A stretch of DNA of 64,000 nucleotides, from assembly GCF_008312895.1 (NCBI RefSeq), contig NZ_VSSP01000011.1, positions 62,001-126,000 on the forward strand, given 5' to 3'. The translations under genes and the position numbers were made by a program. The notes under the pieces are model-generated. The model was not told where the DNA came from. It saw only the letters and a program-made list of their open reading frames with translations, and did no database searches. Of this stretch, positions 31,305 through 40,981 are shown piece by piece (position 1 is the stretch's first letter; every line of letters starts with the position of its first letter). The DNA is from Luteimonas suaedae (GTDB lineage: Bacteria > Pseudomonadota > Gammaproteobacteria > Xanthomonadales > Xanthomonadaceae).

Positions 31305-31760
31305 TCAGCCGTTCCCCACGGGCAGGTGGAAGCGCAGGGTTTCGTCGTAGGGCTGCCAGCCGGTGGCGTGGTACAGCGCCTGCGCGGCCTGGTTGTCGGC
31401 CGTGGTCTCCAGCTCCAGGCGCAGCGCGCCGTCGTTGCAGGCGAAATCGGCCGCGGCCGCCAGCAGGGCACGGGCCACGCCGGCGCCGCGCGCCTCGGGC
31501 GCCACGAACAGGTCGTTGAGGATCCAGGTGCGCCCCACGCGCACCGAGGAGAACATCGGGTAGAGCTGGGTGAAGCCGGCGCCACGCCCGGCCTGTTCGG
31601 CCAGCAGCACCACGGACTCTCCGCGCTGCAAGCGCTGGCGCAGGAATTCGCGTGCCAGGCCGGGATCCGACGGTTGCGCATAGAACATGCGATAGCCATC
31701 GAACAGCGGAACCACGGTTTCGAGGTCGGCCAGCTCGGCACGGCGAACGGAAACGGACAT
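31305..31760 (-). CDS. GNAT-family N-acetyltransferase
   Basis: A 151-residue protein. It has the GNAT acetyl-CoA loop VAPEARGAGVARALLAAAADFA at about 92-113, and a final ALYHATGWQPYDETLRFHL strand. N-terminal VRRAELADLETVVPLFDGYRMFY is typical of small-molecule or protein acetyltransferases. Its acceptor is unknown. It is the first gene of a minus-strand run ahead of the OGT-like gene. Confidence 0.9.
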   Translation of the reverse strand: MSVSVRRAELADLETVVPLFDGYRMFYAQPSDPGLAREFLRQRLQRGESVVLLAEQAGRGAGFTQLYPMFSSVRVGRTWILNDLFVAPEARGAGVARALLAAAADFACNDGALRLELETTADNQAAQALYHATGWQPYDETLRFHLPVGNG

Positions 31761-32378
31761 GCGCTTGGCTCGTCTGAAGTCGGGCCTGCATCCTCGCCCG
31801 TGGGACGTCGCTTGTCATCCGCCGCGCGGGGCAGTCCCGTCCGTTGCGGTTTGGCATCACCGTCGCCACGGGCGGCGTGAATGAATAGCCGCGCCGAATA
31901 ACCTGCGTTGCAACGATATGCCTAGAGCTTGGGTTTCGGAGAGAGCGACGTCCGGGTCGGGGACTGGCTCCCCGGCTCGGTCCGGCCATCCATGGCCGGA
32001 CTCGCCGCCGCAGGCCCGTGCCGCTTCGCGGCCCGGTCCGGCCCGGCGCAGCGCGCCGGGCGTTCGCACAGGCCGCGCGGCAGTGCCGCGCAAGCGGCCC
32101 GTGCTCACCCATGGCCTGCTGTCCGCAGTCCCCGACCCGGACGCCGCCCCGGCAAGTCACTGTCCCGAATTCTGTCGGCTGGGTGCGACCGAGGCCCGTG
32201 TCGCCCGGAGCGTGAGTGGTGGCGTGGTGGGCGCGGAGAGCTGACCATGGATGGTCAGCGGCCCTGACTCGGGCCATGGATGGCCCGACGGAAGGGCGGA
32301 GCGCCCGCCGCGCCGCCGCTCACGCCTCCCGCGTGCTAGCCGAAGACATGCTTGACTTCGCCCGAAGCGCGCCCGGAC
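31761..32378. other. 618-base intergenic region carrying CCATGGATGG hairpins
   Basis: No supported gene. At least three hairpins with a CCATGGATGG or CCATCCATGG core are present: 31980-32001, 32240-32259 and 32270-32287. The stem bases outside the core differ but stay complementary. A GC-rich inverted stretch around 32040-32110 matches the repeat copies found in the ribosomal block. Confidence 0.65.
31980..32116 (-). repeat. CCATGGATGG-family repeat, copy 1
   Basis: Read on the minus strand it shows the family order: CGCGGCACTGCCGCG hairpin, then GAACGCCCGGC, then later the stem-loop GTCCGGCCA-TGGA-TGGCCGGAC (31980-32001). Confidence 0.65.
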
Positions 32379-33461
32379 TCAGGTATCTGTCAACCGCGCC
32401 AGCTCCTCGACCTGGTGCTCGCGGCTCAGGCGCTCGATCAGCGGATCGAGCCCGCCTTCGAGGATGTTGGGCAGGTCGTACAGGGTCAGGCCGTCGACGC
32501 GGTGGTCGGTGATCCGTCCCTGCGGATAGTTGTAGGTGCGGATGCGCTGGCTGCGGTCGCCGCTGCCGACCTGCAGCTTGCGCGTCTGCGCGGTGGCGGC
32601 GGCGCGCTTCTCGGCCTCCGCCTCGACCAGCATCGCCTTCAGCCGCTTCATCGCCTTGTCGCGGTTGGCGTGCTGCGAGCGCTCGGTCTGCGATTCGACC
32701 ACGATGCCGCTGGGCGCGTGGGTGATGCGGATCGCCGAGTCGGTCTTGTTGACGTGCTGGCCGCCTGCGCCGGAGGAGCGAAAGGTATCGATCCTGAGGT
32801 CGGCCGGGTTGATCTCGATCGGCTCCGCCTCCTCCGCGACCGGAATGATCGCCACCGTCGCCGCCGAGGTATGGATGCGGCCCTGCGATTCGGTCTCCGG
32901 CACCCGCTGCACGCGGTGGGTGCCGGATTCGAACTTCAGCCGCGCGTAGGCGCCGCGGCCGTCGACGCGGGCGACGACTTCGCGGAAGCCGCCGTGCTCG
33001 CCGGGGCTGGCCGATTCCACCTCGATCCGCCAGCCCTGGCGCTCGGCGTAGCGCGTGTACATGCGCAGCAGGTCGCCGGCGAAGATCGCGGCCTCGTCGC
33101 CGCCGGTGCCGGCGCGGATCTCCAGGTACAGGCCGCCCTCGTCGCGGGCGTCCTGCGGCACCAGCATCGCCATCAGCACCTGGTCGAGTTCCTCCAGGCG
33201 GGCGGTGGCGGCGGCGATCTCCTCCTCGGCCAGTTCGCGCAGCTCAGGGTCGGCGCGCATCGCTTCGGCGGCCGCCAGGTCGGCGCGGGCGCGGGTTTCC
33301 TCCGCCAGGCCGGCGGCCAGCGGTTCCAGCTGGGCGAACTCGCGCGAATAGGCGCGGAAGCGCGCCTGGTCGCCGGCGACCTCCGGATCCGCCAGCAGGC
33401 GTTCGAGTTCGTCGCGGCGTTCGGCCAGCGCCTCCAGCTTACGGCGCAGGGTCGGCAGCAT
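32379..33461 (-). CDS. prfA: Peptide chain release factor 1
   Basis: A 360-residue class I release factor. It has the codon-recognition P-x-T segment in [18 protein letters not shown] (PET where PAT is usual) and the catalytic GGQ loop [17 protein letters not shown]. Length and both motifs mark RF1 (UAA/UAG). Its start lies within the last 23 bases of hemA, giving the hemA-prfA arrangement common in gammaproteobacteria. It is the last gene before a long repeat-containing gap. Confidence 0.97.
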   Translation of the reverse strand: MLPTLRRKLEALAERRDELERLLADPEVAGDQARFRAYSREFAQLEPLAAGLAEETRARADLAAAEAMRADPELRELAEEEIAAATARLEELDQVLMAMLVPQDARDEGGLYLEIRAGTGGDEAAIFAGDLLRMYTRYAERQGWRIEVESASPGEHGGFREVVARVDGRGAYARLKFESGTHRVQRVPETESQGRIHTSAATVAIIPVAEEAEPIEINPADLRIDTFRSSGAGGQHVNKTDSAIRITHAPSGIVVESQTERSQHANRDKAMKRLKAMLVEAEAEKRAAATAQTRKLQVGSGDRSQRIRTYNYPQGRITDHRVDGLTLYDLPNILEGGLDPLIERLSREHQVEELARLTDT

Positions 33462-34713
33462 CGCGGTCCTCGTCGTCGGAGTGCAGCGCCTGCGTGATGG
33501 CGCGTGCGAGCTCCAGGTTGCCGCTGGCGGCGGCTTCGCGCACCGCGGCGGTGGGCGCGTGCAGCAGGCGGTTGGTGAGGGTGTGGGCGAGGAACTCGAG
33601 CACCGCTTCGGGATCCTGGCCGGCAGCCAGCTGCTGGCGCGCGCGGGCCAGCGTCTGAGCACGGGCGTGCTCGCCGTGCGCGCGCAGCTTGCGCAGGGGT
33701 TCGTTCAGCGGGCCCGCGGCCAGCGCCTCGGCGTAGCGCGCGACCTGCAGCTCGACGATCGCCTCGGCGGCGTCCGCGGCCTCGCGGCGGTTGCGGCGGT
33801 TGTCCTCGACCGAGCGCTCCAGGTCGTCGACGGTATAGAGATAGGCGTCCTTCAGTTCGGCCACGTCCGGGGCGATGTCGCGCGGCACCGCCAGGTCCAG
33901 CAGCAGCATCGGCCGGTGCCGCCGCGCCTGCAGGGCGGCTTCGACCTGGGCGCGATGCAGCACCGGCTCGCGGCTGGCGGTGGCGGAGAACACCAGGTCG
34001 GCCTGCGACAGGTGGCGGTCGAGCTCGGCCAGCGGCAGCGCCACGCCGCCATGGCGCGAGGCCAGATCCTGCGCATGGGCCAGGGTGCGGTTGGCCACCA
34101 GCAACCGCTTGACGTCGGCCTGCACCAGATGCCGCGCGACCAGCTCGATGGTCTCGCCGGCGCCGACCAGCAGCACCGTGGAGTCGGCCAGGCGCGCGAA
34201 CGACTCCTGCGCCAGCCGCACCGCCACCGAGGCCACCGAGACCGGGCTGTTGCCGATCCGGGTCTCGCTGCGCGCGCGCTTGGCGGTGACGAAGGCGTGC
34301 TGGAACAGGCGGTCGAGCCGGGTGCCGAGGGTGCCGGCCGCGCGCGCCGACGCCCAGGCCTGCTTCACCTGGCCGAGGATCTGCGGCTCGCCCAGCACCA
34401 GCGAGTCGAGCCCGGTGGCAACGCGGAACAGGTGGCGCACCGCGTCCGCGTCGCGATGCCGGTAGAGATAGGCATGCAGATCATCGCCCCCGGGGTGCGT
34501 GGCCAGCCAGTCGGCCAGTGCCTGGCCGTCGTCGTCGGTGATCGCGTAGAGCTCGGTGCGGTTGCAGGTGGACAGCAGCGCGGCCTCGCGCACCTGCGGC
34601 AGCGCGCGCAGCGCCGCCAGCGCCCCGGGCAGCGCATGCTCGGCGAACGCCACCCGCTCGCGCAGGGCGACCGGGGCGCTCTGGTGGTTGATGCCGAGGG
34701 CGTGGAAGTTCAT
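33439..34713 (-). CDS. hemA: Glutamyl-tRNA reductase
   Basis: A 424-residue protein. It has the catalytic Cys50 in [11 protein letters not shown], the [16 protein letters not shown] segment, the NADPH-binding [17 protein letters not shown], and a C-terminal dimerisation helix. It reduces glutamyl-tRNA to glutamate-1-semialdehyde, the first step of C5 tetrapyrrole synthesis. ATG 34713 is followed by the canonical [19 protein letters not shown]. It is divergent from the TPR gene and overlaps prfA by 23 bases. Confidence 0.97.
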   Translation of the reverse strand: MNFHALGINHQSAPVALRERVAFAEHALPGALAALRALPQVREAALLSTCNRTELYAITDDDGQALADWLATHPGGDDLHAYLYRHRDADAVRHLFRVATGLDSLVLGEPQILGQVKQAWASARAAGTLGTRLDRLFQHAFVTAKRARSETRIGNSPVSVASVAVRLAQESFARLADSTVLLVGAGETIELVARHLVQADVKRLLVANRTLAHAQDLASRHGGVALPLAELDRHLSQADLVFSATASREPVLHRAQVEAALQARRHRPMLLLDLAVPRDIAPDVAELKDAYLYTVDDLERSVEDNRRNRREAADAAEAIVELQVARYAEALAAGPLNEPLRKLRAHGEHARAQTLARARQQLAAGQDPEAVLEFLAHTLTNRLLHAPTAAVREAAASGNLELARAITQALHSDDEDRDAADPAP

Positions 34714-34791
34714 GACGGTGGCCGTCGTCCGTTCAGGTGCTTGCGATAAGCTTGCTGGCGAATCTCGTATTTTACGGCGCAGCCGCCCCCC

Positions 34792-36495
34792 ATGCCTGCA
34801 ATCCACCATTTCAGCCGTGGTTTCGTCCTGGCCGGCCTGCTCGCCGCCGCCTTGTCGGTCCTCGCCATGCCCGCCGCGGGACAATCACGCGGACAGCCAG
34901 AGGACGGGCTCGACGACGTGCTCGCCGCCTCCATGGCCGGCGAGTATGCGCTGCAGTCCGGCCGGCTGGACGAGGCCGCCGACTGGTATCTGCGCGCGGC
35001 GCGGGCGGCGGCGGACGACCCCGGCCTGGCCGAGCGCGCGGCGCGCATCGCGCTGCTGGCCAACGACGACGCGCTGGCCGGCGAGGCGATCAAGCTGTGG
35101 AAGCAGCGGGCGCCGCGTTCGCTGGCGATGCGCTCGGCCGAGGCCACCTGGCTGCTGCGCAGCGGCCGCGAGCGTGCGGCGCGGCGCGAGCTCGAGGCCA
35201 TGCTGCGCGATCCCGAGCCGGAGGGCTGGCGCCACGCGCTGGCCGCGCTCGGCAGCGGCACCCGCGATCCGACCGCCTCGGCCAAGGTGCTGGGCCGGCT
35301 GATCGACGCCGGCGCGATCCCGGACCAGTTGCAGGCCTGGCTGGCCTTCGGCGGCCTGGCGCAACGTTTCGGCGAGCTGCCGCTGGCCGAACGCATCGTG
35401 CAGGAGGTCGTGCGGCGCTTCCCGGACGAGCCGCGGGTGGCGCTGCTGCGCGTCAGCCAGCAGCGCGAGGCCGGCGATATCGAGGCGGCGAGACGGACGC
35501 TGGCGGCGATCGAGGACCAGGCCCTGGTTTCGCCCGAGCTGCGGCTGGCGATCGCGGCCGAATACGACAACCTCGGCGATCCCGCCGCCGCGGCGCGGAT
35601 CATGGCGCGTGGGCCGCAGGATGAGCGCAGCTACGGCTTGCGCGCCTCGTTGCTGGTCAAGGCCGGGGACAAGCCGGCGCTCGAGCAGGTCTATGCGGAA
35701 CTGCGCAGCGAAGCCGGTACCCCCGATCCGGGCCAGCGCCTGCTGCTGGGCCAGCTCGCCGAGTACCTGGAACGCTACGAGGACGCGCTGGAGTGGTACC
35801 GCAGCGTGCCGGGCGGCGAGCAGCGCCGCGTCGCGCAGCTGCGCGCGACCAAGGTGCTGCACGACCTCGGCCGTGGCCAGGAAGCCTTCGCCGCGCTGCG
35901 CGCGCTGCAGTCCGACGCCGCGGTCAACGAGGACACGCGTCGCGACGCCTACCTGCTGGAGGCCGAGCTGCACAAGGAAGACGGCGATGCCGAGGCCGAG
36001 CGCGACACCTTCGCGCGCGGACTGGCCGCCTACCCCGACGAGGGCGCGCTGCTGTACGCGCGCGCGCTGATGTGGGAACGCCGCGACGACATCGCCCGCG
36101 CCGAGGCCGACCTGCGTCGCATCTTGGTGGCCGAGCCCGAGAACGTCGCCGCGCTCAACGCGCTCGGCTATACCCTGGCCGACCGCACCACGCGCTATGC
36201 CGAAGCGCTGGAACTGATCGACCGCGCCCGCGTCGCCGAGCCCGACAACGCCGCCATCATCGACAGCTATGGCTGGGTGCTGTACCGGCTCGGCCGCCAT
36301 GAGGAGGCGCTGGTCGAGCTGCAGCGCGCCTGGCGCTTGATGCGGGATCCGGAGGTTGGCGCGCATGTTGCCGAAGTGCTGTGGGTGCTGGGCCGCCGCG
36401 ACGAGGCGCGCGAGTACTTCGAGAAGGCGCGCGAACTCGACCCCGAGAACCGCTCGCTGCTGCGCGCGTTGCGCAAGACCGGAGCCGACATTTGA
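34792..36495 (+). CDS. Secreted/periplasmic tetratricopeptide repeat protein
   Basis: A 567-residue protein. The signal peptide (to about PAAGQS, residue 32) is followed by about ten TPR-like helical repeats. The clearest are at the C-terminus ([78 protein letters not shown]). It is the first gene of TPR-lolB-ispE, a conserved order in xanthomonads, and ends 5 bases before the lolB start. A role in outer-membrane or lipoprotein assembly is inference from that neighbour. Confidence 0.9.
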   Translation: MPAIHHFSRGFVLAGLLAAALSVLAMPAAGQSRGQPEDGLDDVLAASMAGEYALQSGRLDEAADWYLRAARAAADDPGLAERAARIALLANDDALAGEAIKLWKQRAPRSLAMRSAEATWLLRSGRERAARRELEAMLRDPEPEGWRHALAALGSGTRDPTASAKVLGRLIDAGAIPDQLQAWLAFGGLAQRFGELPLAERIVQEVVRRFPDEPRVALLRVSQQREAGDIEAARRTLAAIEDQALVSPELRLAIAAEYDNLGDPAAAARIMARGPQDERSYGLRASLLVKAGDKPALEQVYAELRSEAGTPDPGQRLLLGQLAEYLERYEDALEWYRSVPGGEQRRVAQLRATKVLHDLGRGQEAFAALRALQSDAAVNEDTRRDAYLLEAELHKEDGDAEAERDTFARGLAAYPDEGALLYARALMWERRDDIARAEADLRRILVAEPENVAALNALGYTLADRTTRYAEALELIDRARVAEPDNAAIIDSYGWVLYRLGRHEEALVELQRAWRLMRDPEVGAHVAEVLWVLGRRDEAREYFEKARELDPENRSLLRALRKTGADI

Positions 36496-36500
36496 AGCCC

Positions 36501-37256
36501 ATGCGAGTCCAGATCCGGGGGCTTTTCCCCGTTGAAGCAGGTGCGCAGGGGGGATTTGCTTTTGGCTCCCGCCCCGCTTTCCCACTTGCGAAAGCATGTG
36601 CCGCCCTGCTGGTCGCAGCACTGACCCTGGCCGGCTGCGTCTCGCAACCACAGCGGGCACCGGCGCCCGCTGCCCTGACCGGCGCCGCGCTGGCGGCGGC
36701 GACGGCGCGGGTCGAGATGCGGGAGGCGCAAGTGCGCGCGGTGGATCGGCTGGGATTCAGCGGCCGGGTGGCGCTGTCGAACGGTCGCGAGGGCGGCAAC
36801 GGCCGCATCGAGTGGTCGCAGGCCGGAGACGGCTACCGCGTCGTGCTCAGCGCGCCGGTGACGCGGCAGAGCTGGAGCCTGACCGGCGACGCCGCCGGCG
36901 CGAGGATCGAGGGCCTCGACGGCGGCCCGCGCGAGGGTCATGACGTCGAGCTGCTGCTGCTCGAGGCGACCGGCCTGCGGATCCCGGTCGGGGCGATGGT
37001 GGCCTGGGCCGCCGGGACTCGCGCCGATATCGGGGCGGTCGGCCCGGCCCGGCTGCATTTCGATGCCGGTGGAACGCTGGCCCGCATCGAGCAGGGCGGC
37101 TGGACTATCGATTACCAGGGCTGGCAGCCGCCGGACGTGGCCGACGCCGCGACCCCGCGGCTGCCGCTGCGCATCAATGCGCAGCACGGCGACGCGCGGG
37201 TGCGGCTGATCGTCGACCAATGGACGCTGGATCCCGCGCCGGCGCAAGGCGGCTGA
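36501..37256 (+). CDS. lolB: Outer-membrane lipoprotein insertion protein LolB
   Basis: A 251-residue protein. The lipobox is LTLAGC (Cys46), and the body has LGFSGRVALSNGREGGNGRIEW and the later IDYQGWQ typical of LolB. It receives lipoproteins from LolA and inserts them in the outer membrane. The stretch before the hydrophobic signal core is unusually long (about 30 residues), and no other in-frame ATG/GTG/TTG gives a normal signal peptide. It lies 5 bases after the TPR stop and 3 bases before ispE. Confidence 0.9.
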   Translation: MRVQIRGLFPVEAGAQGGFAFGSRPAFPLAKACAALLVAALTLAGCVSQPQRAPAPAALTGAALAAATARVEMREAQVRAVDRLGFSGRVALSNGREGGNGRIEWSQAGDGYRVVLSAPVTRQSWSLTGDAAGARIEGLDGGPREGHDVELLLLEATGLRIPVGAMVAWAAGTRADIGAVGPARLHFDAGGTLARIEQGGWTIDYQGWQPPDVADAATPRLPLRINAQHGDARVRLIVDQWTLDPAPAQGG

Positions 37257-37259
37257 CGC

Positions 37260-38132
37260 GTGTCCGCAATGACGGCGGATGGGTGGAGCGCCTGGCCGGC
37301 GCCGGCCAAGCTGAACCTGTTCCTGCGCATCACCGGCCGCCGTCCCGACGGCTATCATGCGCTGCAGACGGTATTTCGCCTGCTGGACTGGGGCGACACC
37401 CTGCGCCTGCGGCCGCGCAACGACGGTCGCATCGTCCGCCACGGGGCATCTGCGGCGGGGGTGGAGAGCGCCGAAGACCTGGCGGTACGCGCTGCTGAAC
37501 TGCTGCAAAAAGAAGCGAATGTCAGCCAAGGCGCGGACATCATCGTCGAAAAGCGCATGCCTGTCGGCGGCGGCTTCGGCGGTGGTTCGTCCGATGCGGC
37601 GACCGTGCTCGTGGCCCTGGATCGGCTGTGGGGCAGCGGCCTGGGCGGCGCCCGGCTGGCCGAACTCGGCTTGCGGCTCGGCGCCGACGTGCCGGTGTTC
37701 GTGCACGGCACGAACGCCTGGGCGGAAGGCGTCGGCGAGCAGCTGTCGCCGCTGGCGCTGCCGCCGGCGTGGTACCTGCTGGCCGATCCAGGCGTCCGGG
37801 TCTCCACCGCGACCCTCTTCCAGAGTATTGAATTGACGCGAAATGCTGCGCCCGCGACAATACCCGACTTCACTTCGGGTGCTCCGCTCGGCAATGCGTT
37901 CGAGCCGGTGCTGCGCCGGCGCGAACCGGCCGTCGAGGCCGCGTTCGCCGCACTGGCGCGGGTCGGCTCGCCACGGCTGACCGGGACCGGTAGCGGCTGC
38001 TTCGTCGAATTCGCCACGCGCGAATCCGCCGAGGCCGCGCTTGCCCGGCTGCCTCCCGGCCTCACGGCCTGGGTGGCCGCCGGCGCGGCGCGCTCGCCGC
38101 TGCTGGAGGCGCTTGAAGCGAGAAGTGAGTGA
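37260..38132 (+). CDS. ispE: 4-diphosphocytidyl-2-C-methyl-D-erythritol kinase
   Basis: A 290-residue GHMP kinase of the MEP isoprenoid pathway. [21 protein letters not shown] is near residue 13. The ATP loop [15 protein letters not shown] is at 101-115, and the [10 protein letters not shown] motif is near the C-terminus. The GTG at 37260 follows the lolB stop closely; an ATG at 37269 is an alternative start. The stop codon lies inside the left arm of a GAGTGA-type inverted repeat. tRNA(Gln) and prs follow, as in other xanthomonads. Confidence 0.96.
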   Translation: MSAMTADGWSAWPAPAKLNLFLRITGRRPDGYHALQTVFRLLDWGDTLRLRPRNDGRIVRHGASAAGVESAEDLAVRAAELLQKEANVSQGADIIVEKRMPVGGGFGGGSSDAATVLVALDRLWGSGLGGARLAELGLRLGADVPVFVHGTNAWAEGVGEQLSPLALPPAWYLLADPGVRVSTATLFQSIELTRNAAPATIPDFTSGAPLGNAFEPVLRRREPAVEAAFAALARVGSPRLTGTGSGCFVEFATRESAEAALARLPPGLTAWVAAGAARSPLLEALEARSE

Positions 38133-38207
38133 AGAGGAGTGAGAAATGAGTAACGGCGCTCGGGCTTAGGCTTTCACTCTTTTCTCACTCCTCTTTACTC
38201 GTTTCTC
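38120..38207. repeat. GAGTGA-type inverted repeat between ispE and tRNA-Gln
   Basis: The left arm 38120-38152 and right arm 38172-38207 are imperfect reverse complements. They are built from runs like GAGTGA, AGAGGAGTGAG and AAATGAGT. The left arm includes the ispE stop codon; the right arm ends 7 bases before the tRNA. Confidence 0.75.
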
Positions 38208-38214
38208 GGCTTGA

Positions 38215-38291
38215 AGGGGCGTAGCCAAGTGGCCCAAGGCACCGGGTTTTGATCCCGGCATTCGCAGGTTCGAATCCTGCCGCCCCTGCCA
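38215..38291 (+). tRNA. tRNA-Gln (TTG)
   Basis: A 77-base tRNA with encoded CCA. The acceptor stem AGGGGCG / CGCCCCT (38215-38221 / 38281-38287) pairs fully, followed by G and CCA. The anticodon stem CCGGG/CCCGG has loop TTTTGAT with anticodon TTG at 38249-38251, and the T loop is GGTTCGAATCC. It reads CAA (and by wobble CAG). It sits between two different inverted-repeat elements, ahead of prs. Confidence 0.97.
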
Positions 38292-38295
38292 AAGT

Positions 38296-38388
38296 GCCGT
38301 GATTGGTGATTCGTGATTCGTGATTCGTAAAAGCAGGAGGGCTTCGCTGGCTCCTGCCAATCACCAATCTCGAATCACCAATCACGGC
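38296..38388. repeat. Heptad inverted repeat, copy 1 (tRNA-Gln to prs)
   Basis: The left arm 38296-38328 is a tandem run of TGATTGG/TGATTCG heptads after GCCG. The right arm 38356-38388 is its reverse complement, ending in CGGC. The 27-base loop is AGCAGGAGG-rich. A run of ten C follows at 38393-38402. Confidence 0.85.
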
Positions 38389-38432
38389 TCCACCCCCCCC
38401 CCGCCACGGTCAGAGCGACGCGGAGAACCCTC

Positions 38433-39392
38433 ATGAAAGAAGATCGCAACCTCCTGATCTTCTCGGGAAATGCTAACAAGCCGCTGGCGCAGGCGGTCTG
38501 CCGCGAGCTTGGCACGCGCCTGGGCAAGGCGCTGGTGTCGAACTTCTCGGACGGCGAGGTGCAGGTCGAGATCGAGGAGAACGTGCGCAAGCAGGAGGTG
38601 TTCGTGCTGCAGCCGACCTCCGCGCCGAGCGCCGAGCACCTGGTGGAGCTGCTGGTGCTGATCGACGCGCTCAAGCGCGCCAGCGCCGCCAGCGTGACCG
38701 CGGTGGTGCCGTACTTCGGCTACGCCCGCCAGGATCGCCGCCCGCGCTCGTCGCGGGTGCCGATCACGGCCAAGGTGGCGGCACGGATGTTCGGCGCGGT
38801 CGGCTGCGATCGCGCGCTGACCATCGACCTGCATGCCGACCAGATCCAGGGATTCTTCGACATCCCGGTCGACAACGTGTACGCCTCGCCGCTGCTGCTC
38901 GCCGACATCTGGCGCGCGCACGGCACCGACAACCTGATCGTGGTCTCGCCGGACGTCGGCGGCGTGGTGCGGGCCCGGGCGATCGCCAAGCGCCTCGACG
39001 ACGCCGACCTGGCGATCATCGACAAGCGCCGGCCGCGCGCCAACGTCGCCACGGTGATGAATATCATCGGCGACGTCGAGGGCAAGACCTGCGTGCTGGT
39101 CGACGACATCGTCGATACCGCCGGCACCCTGTGCGCGGCGGCCGGGGCGCTGAAGGACAACGGCGCCACCAAGGTGGTGGCGTACTGCACCCACCCGGTG
39201 CTGTCGGGCGCGGCGATCGACAACATCACCCGCTCGCAGCTGGACGAGCTGGTGGTCACCGACACCATCCCGCTGGCGTCGGCGGCGCAGGCCTGCAACC
39301 GGATCCGGCAGCTCAGCGTCGCCGAGCTGCTGGCCGAAACGATCCGCCGGATCGCCTTCGGCGAGTCGGTGAGTTCGCTGTATGTGGATTGA
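38433..39392 (+). CDS. prs: Ribose-phosphate pyrophosphokinase
   Basis: A 319-residue class I PRPP synthetase. It has [15 protein letters not shown], the flexible loop [15 protein letters not shown], the PRPP-binding loop [10 protein letters not shown] at 223-232, and the family C-terminus. It makes PRPP for nucleotide, His and Trp synthesis. It follows tRNA-Gln and precedes rplY. Heptad inverted repeats flank it on both sides. Confidence 0.97.
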   Translation: MKEDRNLLIFSGNANKPLAQAVCRELGTRLGKALVSNFSDGEVQVEIEENVRKQEVFVLQPTSAPSAEHLVELLVLIDALKRASAASVTAVVPYFGYARQDRRPRSSRVPITAKVAARMFGAVGCDRALTIDLHADQIQGFFDIPVDNVYASPLLLADIWRAHGTDNLIVVSPDVGGVVRARAIAKRLDDADLAIIDKRRPRANVATVMNIIGDVEGKTCVLVDDIVDTAGTLCAAAGALKDNGATKVVAYCTHPVLSGAAIDNITRSQLDELVVTDTIPLASAAQACNRIRQLSVAELLAETIRRIAFGESVSSLYVD

Positions 39393-39397
39393 GAGCC

Positions 39398-39490
39398 GGG
39401 ATTCGTGATTGGTGATTCGTGATTCGCAAGAGCAGAGCGCTCCTCACGAATCACCAATGACGAATCACGAATCGCGAATCGCGAATCACC
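39398..39490. repeat. Heptad inverted repeat, copy 2 (prs to rplY)
   Basis: The left arm 39398-39427 (ATTCGTGATTGGTGATTCG) and right arm 39444-39490 carry reverse-complement heptads CGAATCA/CCAATCA. The right arm is longer than the left and includes extra CGAATCG units. Confidence 0.85.
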
Positions 39491-39570
39491 GCTCCACCGT
39501 CTCTCCTGGTCGCGGGAGAGTCGCCAAAGCCGCCGCGAGGCGGTTCATTCAACCAAGGTAGTGAAACAAC

Positions 39571-40245
39571 ATGGCAACCACGCATGAAATCAAGGTGCAG
39601 CGCCGCGAGGACGAGGGGAAGGGTGCGAGCCGCCGCCTGCGTCATTCGGGCAATGTGCCGGCGATCGTCTATGGCGGCGATCTCGACCCGGTGAGCATCC
39701 AGCTCGTCCACGAGGACGTCCTGCTCGCCAGCAAGAACGAATGGTTCTACTCCTCGATTCTCGACCTGAACCTCGGCGGCGACCTGCAGAAGGTGCTGCT
39801 GCGCGATATGCAGCGGCACCCGTACAAGCAGCAGATCATGCACCTGGACTTCCAGCGCGTCAGCGCCAACCAGGCGCTGCGCACCTCGGTGCCGCTGCAC
39901 TTCCTCAACGAGGACAAGTCGCCGGCCGGCAAGGCGGCCGACGTGGTGATCACCCACGAGATGAACGAAGTGGAGATCAGCTGCCTGCCGCAGGACCTGC
40001 CCGAGTACGTCGAGGTGGACCTGGGCGAGCTGAAGCTCGGCGACGCGATCCACCTGTCCGACCTGAAGCTGTCGCAGGGCGTCGAGATTCCCGAGCTGAA
40101 GTTCGGCAAGGAGCACGACGTCGCTGTGGTCATCGCCCGTCACGGCCGCATCGAAGCCGAGGCTGAGGGCGAGGGCGACGAGGCCGAGCAGGCTGCCGGG
40201 GTGCCGGCGGCCAAGGTCGACGAAGACGCCGGCAAGGGCGAGTAA
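39571..40245 (+). CDS. rplY: 50S ribosomal protein L25 (general stress protein Ctc form)
   Basis: A 224-residue two-domain L25/TL5/Ctc protein. The N-terminal 5S rRNA-binding domain has ATTHEIKVQRREDEGKGASRRLRHSGNVPAIVYGG. A C-terminal beta domain is followed by an acidic Ala/Glu-rich tail. It binds 5S rRNA on the large subunit. The prs-rplY-pth-ychF order is conserved in many gammaproteobacteria. Confidence 0.96.
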   Translation: MATTHEIKVQRREDEGKGASRRLRHSGNVPAIVYGGDLDPVSIQLVHEDVLLASKNEWFYSSILDLNLGGDLQKVLLRDMQRHPYKQQIMHLDFQRVSANQALRTSVPLHFLNEDKSPAGKAADVVITHEMNEVEISCLPQDLPEYVEVDLGELKLGDAIHLSDLKLSQGVEIPELKFGKEHDVAVVIARHGRIEAEAEGEGDEAEQAAGVPAAKVDEDAGKGE

Positions 40246-40297
40246 CACCGGTCGCTGCCGGGGCGCCCGTGCGGGCGTCCCGGTGCCGGTGCACCCG

Positions 40298-40879
40298 ATG
40301 GCGGACCTGCGGCTCATCGTCGGGCTGGGAAATCCCGGCCCTGAATACGCGCGGACCCGGCACAATGCCGGGTTCCGTTTCGTGGACGCGCTCGCCGGGC
40401 GCGTCGGCGAGCGCTTCCGGGTCGACGCCAAGCTGTTCGGCGAGACCGTGAAGATCGACGTCGGCGGCCGTCCGGTCTGGCTGCTGAAGCCTGCCACCTT
40501 CATGAACCTGAGCGGCAAGTCGGTCACGGCGGCGCTGCGATTCTGGAAGATCGAGCCGGAGCAGGCGCTGCTGGCGCACGACGAGCTGGATCTGCCGCCG
40601 GGCACCGCGCGGCTCAAGTTCGACGGCGGCCATGGCGGCCAGAACGGGCTGCGCGACACCATGCGGCTGCTGGGGCACGGGCGCTTTCATCGCCTGCGCG
40701 TCGGCATCGGCCATCCCGGCCACAAGGACAAGGTGACGCCCTGGGTGCTGGGGCGGGCCTCGGCCGATGACGACATCCTGATCGACCGTGCCATCGACGA
40801 CGCCCTCGACGTGCTGCCGCTGGCGGTCGCCGGGGACTTCAGCGAGGCGATGAAGCGGTTGCATACGACGAAGCCGTGA
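40298..40879 (+). CDS. pth: Peptidyl-tRNA hydrolase
   Basis: A 193-residue protein. It has IVGLGNPGPEYARTRHNAGF with Asn12 and catalytic His22, LKPATFMNLSG with Asn70, and AHDELDLPPG with Asp95. It releases peptides from prematurely dropped peptidyl-tRNA. ATG 40298 (MADLRLIVGLG) matches family N-termini; a GTG at 40283 would add five residues. The stop codon lies in the left arm of the third heptad repeat. Confidence 0.97.
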   Translation: MADLRLIVGLGNPGPEYARTRHNAGFRFVDALAGRVGERFRVDAKLFGETVKIDVGGRPVWLLKPATFMNLSGKSVTAALRFWKIEPEQALLAHDELDLPPGTARLKFDGGHGGQNGLRDTMRLLGHGRFHRLRVGIGHPGHKDKVTPWVLGRASADDDILIDRAIDDALDVLPLAVAGDFSEAMKRLHTTKP

Positions 40880-40974
40880 TTGGTGATTGGTGATTGGTGA
40901 TTGGTGATTGGTGATTGGTGATTCCGAAAGGCGGCGCGCTTCTCGAATCACCAATCACGAATCTCGAATCACGG
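40873..40974. repeat. Heptad inverted repeat, copy 3 (pth to ychF)
   Basis: The left arm 40873-40925 holds six nearly perfect TGATTGG repeats. The right arm 40943-40974 carries CGAATCACCAATCACGAAT units. The pth stop TGA (40877-40879) is part of the first heptad, and ychF starts 7 bases after the right arm. Confidence 0.85.
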
Positions 40975-40981
40975 ACACACC

